This document shows positions 1 to 7,919 of a stretch of DNA of 31,900 nucleotides, in pieces. Position 1 is the first letter of the stretch, and the number at the start of each line of letters is the position of its first letter. The notes under the pieces were generated by a model. That model saw only the letters and a list, made by a program, of their open reading frames with translations, had not been told where the DNA came from and did no database searches. Source of the stretch: QAMH01 sp964435565 (GTDB lineage: Bacteria; Actinomycetota; Coriobacteriia; Coriobacteriales; QAMH01). The DNA is taken from positions 1 to 31,900 of the forward strand of contig CAYSZR010000020.1 in NCBI GenBank assembly GCA_964435565.1. The letters run 5' to 3'. Made by a program: the position numbers and the translations under genes.

Positions 1-1
1 C

Positions 2-406
2 CTGCGCGTCTTTCTCGACACGTTGTCGGGCGGTATCACGCTCGATGAGCTGGTCGCTGCACAAGAGTGGGTTGACGCACGCATCGAGGAGCTCGATCCG
101 TTCCAGGGGTCGTATGACCTCGAGGTCTCTTCACCGGGCATCGATCGTCCCTTGCGTAAGCGGGGCGATTTCGAGCGCTTCGCGGGAGAGAAGACGGTTG
201 TCTTTCTCAAGCCCGGTTCTGCCTGCAGCAAGTGCACGGGCATGTCACAGGGGCTCGACGGCGACAATCTCGTTTTGCAATTGGAAGACGGTACTACCGA
301 GCGCATATCGCTCGATCACATAAAGAAGGCACACATTATTGGCCGTATAGATTTCTCCGGCCGCAATTTCGACGACGAGAACGATGTCGTTGAACAGGAC
401 AACTAA
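2..406 (+). CDS. rimP: Ribosome maturation factor RimP, 5'-truncated by the window edge
   Basis: The reading frame is open from base 2, so the gene starts before the window. About 135 residues are visible and the N-terminal start is missing. The conserved RimP signature VSSPGIDRPL is present, preceded by the LDELVAAQEWVD helix and followed by the SH3-like C-terminal barrel with GDNLVLQLEDG and an acidic tail. RimP binds the 30S subunit during late maturation. It is the usual first gene of the nusA-infB operon, and nusA begins 13 bases downstream after an AGGGAGG ribosome binding site. The TTG at base 23 lies inside the domain and is not the true start. Confidence 0.93.
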   Translation: MRVFLDTLSGGITLDELVAAQEWVDARIEELDPFQGSYDLEVSSPGIDRPLRKRGDFERFAGEKTVVFLKPGSACSKCTGMSQGLDGDNLVLQLEDGTTERISLDHIKKAHIIGRIDFSGRNFDDENDVVEQDN

Positions 407-419
407 ATAGGGAGGCAAT

Positions 420-1691
420 ATGTCGTCAGATCTGATCAGCGCATTATCCGATCTTGCAAAGGAACGTAATATCGACGAACTCGTCGTGCTCGAGAGACTC
501 GAGCAGGATCTTGCGCGCAGCTATAAGGGAATCTTGGGTCTCGAATGGGACGCGCAGGTAACCATCGACCGCGAAAGCGGGCGCATCTTCGTATATGAGA
601 TGGTTGGCATCGGCGAAGAAGACCCCGAGACCGGAGAGTACGAAGACTACGAGCCGCGAGATGTAACGCCTGACAATGTCTCGCGTATCGCTGCGCAAAA
701 CGCCAAGCGCGTCATCAACGAAATCGTTCGTGATGCCGCCCGTGCGAGCATCCACAAGGAATTTGCCGATCGTAAAGGCGAGCTCATCACCGGTACGGTG
801 CTTCAGACCACCCCCGACTTCACCATCATCAAGATTCGCGATGGCGTCGAGGCCGAGCTTCCTCACTTCGACAAACGCCGCAATGAGAATGAGCGCAACG
901 AGAAGCCGGCAAACGAGTACTACCAGCATAACCAACGTATCAAAGCGCTTATTATCGATGTGCGCGATCCAAGCCAGCAGACGCAGGGCGCAACGCGCAC
1001 GCGTGATGGCGGTAACCGTCCGAGCATCATCGTAAGCCGCACGCATCCTGACCTTATCCGTCGTTTGCTCGAACTCGAAGTGCCTGAAATCTATGATGGC
1101 GTGGTCGAGATCAAGAGCATCGCGCGTGAAGCAGGCGCTCGCTCCAAGATCGCCGTTCATTCCCGCGAATCAAATCTCGATCCGGTCGGCGCATGTGTCG
1201 GACCCAAGGGCAGCCGTATTCGCATGGTCGTAGGCGAGTTGCGCGGTGAGCGTATCGATGTCATTCAGTGGAACGAGAATCCGGTGACCTTTGTCGCCAA
1301 TGCGCTTTCTCCTGCGAAGGTATCCAACGTTATCATTAACGAGGACACGCACTATGCCACCGTCATCGTTCCTGATGATCAGCTTTCCCTGGCTATTGGC
1401 AAGGAAGGTCAGAACGCCCGTCTTGCGGCGCGTCTTACGGGATGGCATATCGATATCAAGTCATCGAGCCTGGTCGCCGCTGATGGCGGTTCGCTCGCGT
1501 CTATGGGATCGCTTATCGATGAAGATGACGAAGATACCGAGGAATTGACTGATATGCGTTGCGAGCATGTCAGTGCCGATGGTGTGCGTTGCCGTAACCA
1601 TGCTCGTCCCGGCCTGCGCTTCTGCGGAATACACGCGGACGAGGAAACCGAGGACGAGAGCGCAAACGATGAGGGAGATCTGCTCATCTAA
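420..1691 (+). CDS. nusA: Transcription termination/antitermination factor NusA with a Cys-rich C-terminal tail
   Basis: The protein has 423 residues. It has the RNA-polymerase-binding N-terminal domain (about 1-130), an S1 domain (from GELITGTVL, about 122), KH1 with GPKGSRIRMVVGELRGERID, and KH2 with AIGKEGQNARLAARLTGW. It modulates pausing, termination and antitermination on RNA polymerase. The S1 region carries a polar, charged insert (about residues 155-200). After KH2 the chain does not end: an acidic linker leads to a compact Cys/His motif with C381, C391, C402 and H405, then another acidic tail. Simple actinobacterial NusA proteins end soon after KH2, so this tail is an extra module of about 65 residues. 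The ATG follows AGGGAGGC by about 5 bases. The stop overlaps the ylxR start (TAATG). Confidence 0.97.
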   Translation: MSSDLISALSDLAKERNIDELVVLERLEQDLARSYKGILGLEWDAQVTIDRESGRIFVYEMVGIGEEDPETGEYEDYEPRDVTPDNVSRIAAQNAKRVINEIVRDAARASIHKEFADRKGELITGTVLQTTPDFTIIKIRDGVEAELPHFDKRRNENERNEKPANEYYQHNQRIKALIIDVRDPSQQTQGATRTRDGGNRPSIIVSRTHPDLIRRLLELEVPEIYDGVVEIKSIAREAGARSKIAVHSRESNLDPVGACVGPKGSRIRMVVGELRGERIDVIQWNENPVTFVANALSPAKVSNVIINEDTHYATVIVPDDQLSLAIGKEGQNARLAARLTGWHIDIKSSSLVAADGGSLASMGSLIDEDDEDTEELTDMRCEHVSADGVRCRNHARPGLRFCGIHADEETEDESANDEGDLLI

Positions 1692-1978
1692 TGGCAAAAA
1701 AGGCTTCCATACGCACCTGCATCGCATGCAATACGAGTTCGGACAAGCGCTCGCTTGTCCGGTTCGTGCGCACGCCCGAAGGGGACATCGCATTTGATGC
1801 GAGCGGCAAAAGTGCCGGACGCGGAGCCTATATATGCGCCGATAAAGAATGTTTTGATAAAGCGCGAGCCAAGCATCTGCTCGATGGACGGCTGCGAACT
1901 AAAGTGGGAAACGAAGAGTACGAACGGCTTGAAGCCGAATTCAGCGCTTTTGTGCATGAGCATCAAGAGCAGCGATAG
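1691..1978 (+). CDS. ylxR: YlxR family RNA-binding protein (DUF448)
   Basis: The protein has 95 residues with the family hallmarks: RTCIACN near the N-terminus, LVRFVRTPEG, and GRGAYIC followed by CFDKA. YlxR (RnpM) is a small basic RNA-binding protein. In Bacillus it has been linked to RNase P. It nearly always lies between nusA and infB, as here. The ATG overlaps the nusA stop by one base, which points to translational coupling. Length and motif order are normal. Confidence 0.93.
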   Translation: MAKKASIRTCIACNTSSDKRSLVRFVRTPEGDIAFDASGKSAGRGAYICADKECFDKARAKHLLDGRLRTKVGNEEYERLEAEFSAFVHEHQEQR

Positions 1979-1997
1979 GGGTAGGTGACTAGGATAC

Positions 1998-4562
1998 ATG
2001 GCAGGAATGCGCGTACATGAACTCGCCAAGGAGTTCGGGATTACTTCCAAAGAGCTTGTCGAGAAGCTCAGGGAGATGAAGATCCCCGTAAAGAACCACG
2101 CGTCCACGCTGGTCGACGCATATGTCGATAAGATTCGCAAGGAACTCAGCCCCGAGCTGCAGGAACGTGCCAAGCAAATCGAAGATGACGCGAAACGTGA
2201 AGCAGCCGACAAAGCGGCGCACGCTAAAGAGAACCGCAAGCAGCTCGAAGAAGAACACCGACAGGCTGCCGAAGCAGAGATCAAGCGTCGTCAAAAAGAG
2301 CACGCAACACGTGAAGTCGAGGAAAGCGACACCGATGCGGGGCAGGAAGGCGATGCGCAGGGCGCGTCGAAGAAGAGCGCGTCGCGCTCATCGGTATTCG
2401 ACAACCTGCTTTCGCAGATCGCTGCTGAAAACGACCGCCTTACGCAGGAGAAAAAGGAACAGCAGGAAGCTGCAGTTCAAGTGCCGAAACCGAAGCAGGA
2501 GCCAGAAAAGCCCGCTGCTGAAGAAGCCCATGAAGAAGAGCCCGCTCATCGTGATAAGAGCACCAAGAAAAAGAAAAAGGGCAAACGACAGGTCGAGGTT
2601 GATTCCGAATCCGAAGACGATCGCTATCGCCAGATGGCGCAGGCAGTCGAGCAGCTGCAGCGCGATAAGGTGCTAGAAGAGGCGCGTGCCGTTGTGGCAG
2701 AGGCAGAAAAGCAGTCGACGGGCCGTCGTAAGAAGCGTAAAGAACGTCGTGCTGCCGAGGCCGCAAAGAAGGCCGAGGAAGAGGCGCAGCGTCAGGCTGA
2801 GATGACGGGCGTTCCCATCGGCGTCGTTCAGGTGACCAGTGGCGTTACCGTGGGCGAGTTGGCTGATGCGCTTGAGGTTCCTGGCAACGAAGTCGTGAAA
2901 AGGCTCTTCCTTCTGGGGACACCGCTTACGCTTACGCAATCCATGAGCGATGACCTCGTCGAGCTCATTGCGGGTGACCTGGGTCGTGAGATAAAGATCG
3001 TCTCTCCTGAAGAGGAGATGTCGTTCACGTTCTTCGATGACGAGAAGGACCTGAAATCCCGTCCGCCTGTGGTCACTGTTATGGGACATGTTGATCATGG
3101 CAAGACCTCGTTGCTTGACGCAATTCGCCATTCGGGCGTCCAACAGACGGAAGCCGGCGGTATCACGCAGGCGATCGGTGCATCCGTCGTGTGGATCAAC
3201 GGCCATCAGATCACCTTCGTTGACACTCCTGGCCATGAGGCGTTTACCGCAATGCGCGCTCGTGGTGCTCAGGTCACTGACATCATCGTCTTGGTCGTCG
3301 CTGCAGACGACGGCGTTATGCCGCAGACGATTGAGGCAATCGATCACGCCAACGCAGCAAACGTCCCCATCGTCGTTGCCATCAACAAGATAGACAAACC
3401 GGGCGCGAACCCGGAACGTGTCAAGACCGAGCTTGCCGAGCGTGGCGTCGTTCCTGAAGAATGGGGCGGTAGCAATATGTTCGTCGAGGTCTCTGCGCGG
3501 CAGAATCTCAATATCGACGAGCTGCTCGAAACGATCATCCTTCAAGCTGAAGTGCTTGAACTCAAGGCTAATCCCGACACCACGGCAAGCGGTTTCGTTA
3601 TCGAGGCAAATCTCGATAAAGGCCGGGGCCCTGTTGCGACCGTTATCGTCCAGCGTGGCACTTTGCACGTGGGCGATCCGCTTGTTGCGGGCGTGTGCTT
3701 TGGACATGTGCGCGCGTTGGTCGATCCAAAAGGCAATTCCGTGAAAGAGGCGAAGCCTGCAGATCCTGTTGAGATCTTGGGTCTGTCTGCCGTGCCAAGC
3801 GCCGGCGATGAGTTCGCCGTTTTCGAAAACGAGTCTGAGGCTCGTAGCCTTGCGGCTGAGCGTGAGCTCAAGCAGCGCCTTGCCGCGCAAGAAGCGCCGC
3901 GCCACGTCAGCTTGGACGACCTGTTCGCGCGTATCGAGGCAGACAAGCTCGCCGAGCTCAACCTTATCGTCAAGGCAGACACGCAGGGCTCTATCGAGGC
4001 GTTGCGTGGCGCTTTGGACAAGATGGATCAATCTGAAGTTCGCATCAACGTCATCCATGCCGCAGTTGGCGGTGTTACCGAAACCGACGTGAACTTTGCG
4101 GCAGCATCCGACGCCATCATTATCGGTTACGGCGTTCGTCCGCAGACCGGCGTGCGTCAGGCAGCGGAACGCGAAAAGGTCGATATTCGTCTGTACCGTG
4201 TTATCTATCAGGCTATCGAGGATATCAACGCTGCACGTGTCGGCTTGCTGGCTCCTGAAGAGGTCGAGGTCGATACGGGTTCGGCTGATGTGCGTGAAAC
4301 CTTCAAGATGCCTAAGGTCGGCGTTATTGCGGGCTGCATTGTTACCGAAGGCGAAATCGCCAAGACCGATCATGTGCGTATCGTGCGCGATGGCGTTATC
4401 GTTCATGACGGCGTTATCATGTCTATGCGCCATTATCGTGACGATGTGTCTTCGGTTCGCGCTGGCACGGAATGCGGCATTGGCATAGAAGGCTTCCAGG
4501 ACGTCAAGGAAGGCGACGTGATCGAGGGCTATCGCATCGAGCAAGTCGCCCGTAAGGAATAA
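1998..4562 (+). CDS. infB: Translation initiation factor IF-2
   Basis: The protein has 854 residues. The N-terminal IF2N domain (RVHELAKEFGITSKELVEKL) is followed by a long low-complexity Lys/Glu/Ala-rich linker (about 50-270), a second IF2N-like segment (VTVGELADALEVPGNEVVKRL), then the GTPase. G motifs are visible: GHVDHGKTSL (about 362), DTPGHEAF, NKID and SAR. Domains II-IV follow and end in IEGYRIEQVARKE. IF-2 places initiator tRNA on the 30S subunit and drives subunit joining. The first ATG (1998) has a weak AGG-containing site. The ATG at 2007 (MRVHEL) is an alternative start, preceded by GGCAGGA. rbfA begins 4 bases after the stop. Confidence 0.97.
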   Translation: MAGMRVHELAKEFGITSKELVEKLREMKIPVKNHASTLVDAYVDKIRKELSPELQERAKQIEDDAKREAADKAAHAKENRKQLEEEHRQAAEAEIKRRQKEHATREVEESDTDAGQEGDAQGASKKSASRSSVFDNLLSQIAAENDRLTQEKKEQQEAAVQVPKPKQEPEKPAAEEAHEEEPAHRDKSTKKKKKGKRQVEVDSESEDDRYRQMAQAVEQLQRDKVLEEARAVVAEAEKQSTGRRKKRKERRAAEAAKKAEEEAQRQAEMTGVPIGVVQVTSGVTVGELADALEVPGNEVVKRLFLLGTPLTLTQSMSDDLVELIAGDLGREIKIVSPEEEMSFTFFDDEKDLKSRPPVVTVMGHVDHGKTSLLDAIRHSGVQQTEAGGITQAIGASVVWINGHQITFVDTPGHEAFTAMRARGAQVTDIIVLVVAADDGVMPQTIEAIDHANAANVPIVVAINKIDKPGANPERVKTELAERGVVPEEWGGSNMFVEVSARQNLNIDELLETIILQAEVLELKANPDTTASGFVIEANLDKGRGPVATVIVQRGTLHVGDPLVAGVCFGHVRALVDPKGNSVKEAKPADPVEILGLSAVPSAGDEFAVFENESEARSLAAERELKQRLAAQEAPRHVSLDDLFARIEADKLAELNLIVKADTQGSIEALRGALDKMDQSEVRINVIHAAVGGVTETDVNFAAASDAIIIGYGVRPQTGVRQAAEREKVDIRLYRVIYQAIEDINAARVGLLAPEEVEVDTGSADVRETFKMPKVGVIAGCIVTEGEIAKTDHVRIVRDGVIVHDGVIMSMRHYRDDVSSVRAGTECGIGIEGFQDVKEGDVIEGYRIEQVARKE

Positions 4563-4566
4563 GGCT

Positions 4567-4914
4567 ATGAAGCAGACCACCTCATCACGTCGGATAAACG
4601 AAGAACTGCGGGGAAAGATTGCGAATGTCTTGCTTCTGCAGATTGCAGACCCGCGTCTTGAAATGGTTACCGTGACCGATGTTGAGGTCTCGAAGGACCG
4701 TGAGGTTGCGGATGTCTATATTAGCGCTGATGCGAATCGCTATGCAGAGGTGATGGAAGGTCTTGAGGCGGCTCAAGGACGCATCCGTTCGCTTGTCGGC
4801 AAGAACCTGGGCTGGCGTGTGACGCCCGAGCTGAGATTTCGCATCGACCGTTCGGTCGACGCGGCCGAACGCATAGCGACACTATTGAGTGAAGACGACC
4901 GGCATGAAAACTGA
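4567..4914 (+). CDS. rbfA: 30S ribosome-binding factor RbfA
   Basis: The protein has 115 residues, normal for the family. It shows the RbfA KH-like fold signatures RRINEELRGKIANVLL, DPRLEMVTVTDVEVSKD and LRFRIDRSVDAAERIATLL. RbfA helps 16S rRNA 5'-end processing and 30S maturation, the same pathway as RimP at the start of this operon. It starts 4 bases after infB, with AAGGCT at the infB stop serving as a weak ribosome binding site. The conserved order infB-rbfA-nrnA-truB continues downstream. Confidence 0.95.
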   Translation: MKQTTSSRRINEELRGKIANVLLLQIADPRLEMVTVTDVEVSKDREVADVYISADANRYAEVMEGLEAAQGRIRSLVGKNLGWRVTPELRFRIDRSVDAAERIATLLSEDDRHEN

Positions 4915-4971
4915 GCCGATGGCGGATATGACGCTGCGCGTTGTACCCGTCATCGGATGATAGAGGGCAGC

Positions 4972-6021
4972 ATGGGTAAAATCGATTACTCTGAAGGAAT
5001 AAAACTGCTGAAGGGCGAGCATACCATCGCCATTTGCGGGCACGTGAATCCGGATGGCGATTGCCTGGGCAGCGCGCTTGCGCTCACGATAGGCTTACGT
5101 ACTTGTGGATTTACCGTGACACCGCTGCTCGCGACGCGCGAGCTCCCCAAATTGTACGATTTCCTTAGCGCCTATGAAGATCTTACGCCCGCTTGTGAAT
5201 ACCATATGGACCCCGATGTCTTCATTTCGGTCGATGTCCCAAGTATCCAACGTTCGGGCGATGGGGAGCATGTTTTCAAACGGGCGAAGAAAACACTCGC
5301 TATCGATCACCATCAGGGCACGGCAAGCTTTGCGGATGTTGGTTTCGTCGATGATTCTGCGGCCGCGGCCGGTATGCTCGTATGGGATTTCCTCGATCAG
5401 TCCGGCGTCCGTCTGACACCGGAAATCGCGACATGCTGCTATACCGCGCTCGTGACCGATACGGGTCGTTTCCAATTTCAGAATACGAATCCCGCCGCGT
5501 TGCGCGCTGCTGCCGATATGGCGGGTTCGGGCGCATCCCCTTCAGAGATCTCACGCTATGTCTATCAGCGCAAGAGCCTGGCGGCAATTCAGCTTAACGC
5601 GCTGGTCATGCGTCGTATCGAAGTCGTTTTTGGTGGCAGGGCGGTTATTTCCTGGGTTTGCGAGGCAGATTTTAAGAACCTCGGGGCAACCAAGGACGAT
5701 GGAGATTCACTCATCGACCTCATACGCCAGCTTGACGGCATCGAAGTTGCTGTCATGCTTCGCGAGCAAGGGCCGATCGTTCGAGGCTCCATTCGCTCTA
5801 AAACCGATCGCGATGTGGCCGCGATTGCCATCAAGATGAATGGCGGCGGGCATAGGGCGGCTGCTGGTTTTACGATTCAAGGCGGGCTCGACGAGGCCCG
5901 TTCGACTGTTTTGCGTTTGCTGAGCGAATCGTTTGCGAGACGCCCGCGGGCTGCTGTGACAACCGATGCCGAGGTAACTGAAACAACAGCGTTTCATAAG
6001 ATTACCGGGGACATGCAATGA
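4972..6021 (+). CDS. nrnA: DHH/DHHA1 phosphoesterase, NrnA-like nanoRNase
   Basis: The protein has 349 residues from the chosen ATG. An in-frame ATG 15 bases upstream (4957) is possible, but GAGGGC sits at the right distance only for 4972. The DHH domain shows GHVNPDGDCLGSALAL (H24, D28, D30) and IDHHQGT (about 110-115). The C-terminal DHHA1 domain shows MNGGGHRAAAGF (about 290). These are the metal ligands and substrate loop of the bifunctional oligoribonuclease / pAp-phosphatase family. The usual role is degrading 2-5 nt RNAs and dephosphorylating 3'-phosphoadenosine 5'-phosphate. Its place between rbfA and truB is common in Gram-positive bacteria. It overlaps truB by ATGA. Confidence 0.92.
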   Translation: MGKIDYSEGIKLLKGEHTIAICGHVNPDGDCLGSALALTIGLRTCGFTVTPLLATRELPKLYDFLSAYEDLTPACEYHMDPDVFISVDVPSIQRSGDGEHVFKRAKKTLAIDHHQGTASFADVGFVDDSAAAAGMLVWDFLDQSGVRLTPEIATCCYTALVTDTGRFQFQNTNPAALRAAADMAGSGASPSEISRYVYQRKSLAAIQLNALVMRRIEVVFGGRAVISWVCEADFKNLGATKDDGDSLIDLIRQLDGIEVAVMLREQGPIVRGSIRSKTDRDVAAIAIKMNGGGHRAAAGFTIQGGLDEARSTVLRLLSESFARRPRAAVTTDAEVTETTAFHKITGDMQ

Positions 6022-6971
6022 AGCGCGGCACCAGCGGTCTGTGCGGTGTTTTGGCTATTGATAAACCGTATGGAATGACCTCGCATGATGTTGTCGATCG
6101 CGTGCGGCGTATTACCGGTGAGCGACGCGTGGGGCATGCAGGCACGCTTGATCCTGCTGCAACGGGACTCATGCTCGTGGGCGTTGGTGCGGCGACGCGG
6201 CTTTCCGATTACCTGATCGGTCATGACAAAAAATACGATGCACGTATCGTCTTTGGCATTGCAACTGATACTGACGACGCCCAAGGTCGTGTTTTGAATT
6301 CAAAGCCTGCAGCTTTAGCCGATATCAATCCAGCAGAGGTACTTGCTCAGTTTACGGGGCCGCTTAAACAGCTTCCGCCTGCATATTCTGCAATAAAGAA
6401 GAATGGCGTCACTGCTTATAAGGCGGCGCGCGAAGGCAAGCTCATAGAGCTTGAACAGCGCAACATCACGGTATTCGAGGCGTGCTTGCTCGGACAAGGC
6501 GTGCAGAGCGTCGATTTGAACGATGGGGCCGGAGGAAGGCTCGAGTGCGAGCTCCCGTTTTGGGATGTACGTTTTCACGTGAGCAAGGGCACTTATATCA
6601 GGGCGCTTGCGCGTGATATAGGTGCATATTTGGGGTCAGGCGCGCATCTGGGTGCACTGCGGCGTACGGCTGTTGCCGATATGACGATCGATCATGCCTC
6701 CACGCTCGAAGAGCTTGAAACGCGTGTGCATGCAGGCCTGCAGCCTGCATGGTGCGATCCTGCCTGCCTTTTAGGCTTTCCTGTAGTCGAACTTGACGAA
6801 CAGCAGGTAAAAAGTGTCGAGAACGGGCGCATGCTCGATGCTGTTGAACCGGTTACGGGCGATATGGTTTCATGCGTTCACGAAAAGAAATTGCTTGCTG
6901 TATACAGTTATGTTGCGGGGGCTCTGAAGCCGGCGACGGTGATTCCAGGAGGAGCCGTTGGGGTTGGCTGA
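6018..6971 (+). CDS. truB: tRNA pseudouridine(55) synthase TruB
   Basis: The protein has 317 residues. The N-terminal motif GVLAIDKPYGMTSHDVV and the catalytic motif HAGTLDPAATGLMLV are intact. The nucleophile is Asp45. Later family motifs are GPLKQLPPAYSAIKKNGVTAYKAAREG and HVSKGTYIRALARDIG. TruB converts U55 in the T-loop of tRNAs to pseudouridine. The C-terminal part is a PUA-like region. The ATG overlaps the nrnA stop (ATGA), and the 3' end overlaps the probable ribF start by 14 bases, so translation is coupled along the operon. Confidence 0.96.
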   Translation: MKRGTSGLCGVLAIDKPYGMTSHDVVDRVRRITGERRVGHAGTLDPAATGLMLVGVGAATRLSDYLIGHDKKYDARIVFGIATDTDDAQGRVLNSKPAALADINPAEVLAQFTGPLKQLPPAYSAIKKNGVTAYKAAREGKLIELEQRNITVFEACLLGQGVQSVDLNDGAGGRLECELPFWDVRFHVSKGTYIRALARDIGAYLGSGAHLGALRRTAVADMTIDHASTLEELETRVHAGLQPAWCDPACLLGFPVVELDEQQVKSVENGRMLDAVEPVTGDMVSCVHEKKLLAVYSYVAGALKPATVIPGGAVGVG

Positions 6972-7917
6972 GCAGAGCAAAATCATGCAGTGCAGTCCAT
7001 TCGCGGACGAGCGTCCGTCGCTTGGTGATGTGGTAATCGCCATCGGCGTGTTCGACGGTCTGCATATCGGCCATCGGGCCCTTTTCGCGCAGGCGAGACA
7101 AGAAGCCCGCATGCTTGATATCCCGCTTGTGGCGGTGACGTTCGACCGTGATCCCGATGAGGTGTTCCATCCTAATAGCGCGACGTTTGGCAAGCTGCTT
7201 TCCAATGCGATGCGTTTGGACATGATTGCAGCTCAGGCCGATGGCGGTGTTTTGAGTCTGCCGGCTACGCCCGAAATGTTTGCTGTGGAGCCGCGTCAGT
7301 TTCTCGATTTTCTGGGGGCGGTTGCTCGCCCGCGTGCTGTTTTTACGGGCGCTGGATTTCGTTTTGGAGCACGGGCGGCGGGGACAATCGCCGATATTGC
7401 GCGATGGGCTGATGCACATGACTGCGCATGCGTGCCCTGTGACCTTGTCGAAGAGTCAGGAAAAACGATTTCAGCAACGCGTATTCGCGCTGAGCTGCGC
7501 GAAGGTCGGGCTGCAGAGGCCAAACGTCTTCTTGCGGGGCGTGCCCACGGTGTATGCGGCACGGTCGTGCATGGGCGCGGTGCGGGTAGCGACTTTGGAT
7601 TTGCGACGGCAAACCTCGACCTTTCGATGTGCGAGACGATGCTGCCTAAAGAGGGCGTGTACGGAGCGTACGCGTTTGTCGACGGGAAGCGTTTTCCTGC
7701 GGCGATCAATGTCGGGTTGGCAAAGAGTTTTGCTGATGCGACAGCTCCGGTTGAAGCTCATCTGCTTGATTACGAAGGCGATCTATACGGTAAAGAGGTC
7801 GCCATTGGGTTCGAAGCGTGGTTGAGAGAACCGCGTGTGTTCAAGTCGAATGACGAGCTCATCGAAACCGTGATGGGCAATATCGATTGGGTCCGAGAAC
7901 ATCTAGGAGGCGAATAG
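6958..7917 (+). CDS. ribF: Bifunctional riboflavin kinase / FAD synthetase RibF
   Basis: The protein has 319 residues. The FAD synthetase (nucleotidyltransferase) half shows AIGVFDGLHIGHRAL (30-42) and VTFDRDPDEVFHP, with KTISATRIRAEL at its end. The riboflavin kinase half starts near residue 190 with GRGAGSDFGFATANLD. It makes FMN and then FAD from riboflavin and ATP, relevant here because the downstream accessory region encodes flavoproteins. AGGAGGAG at 6947-6954 lies 3-9 bases before tandem TTG codons at 6958 and 6964, so a TTG start overlapping truB is favoured over the ATG at 6985, which has no such site. Confidence 0.95.
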   Translation: MGLAEQSKIMQCSPFADERPSLGDVVIAIGVFDGLHIGHRALFAQARQEARMLDIPLVAVTFDRDPDEVFHPNSATFGKLLSNAMRLDMIAAQADGGVLSLPATPEMFAVEPRQFLDFLGAVARPRAVFTGAGFRFGARAAGTIADIARWADAHDCACVPCDLVEESGKTISATRIRAELREGRAAEAKRLLAGRAHGVCGTVVHGRGAGSDFGFATANLDLSMCETMLPKEGVYGAYAFVDGKRFPAAINVGLAKSFADATAPVEAHLLDYEGDLYGKEVAIGFEAWLREPRVFKSNDELIETVMGNIDWVREHLGGE

Positions 7918-7919
7918 CC

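Noticed and set aside
2673..4580. Long minus-strand open frame (635 codons) opposite infB
   Set aside because: It lies wholly antisense to a clear IF-2 gene, has no recognisable protein motifs, and its composition (many Asp, Arg, His) is what the opposite strand of such codon use gives.
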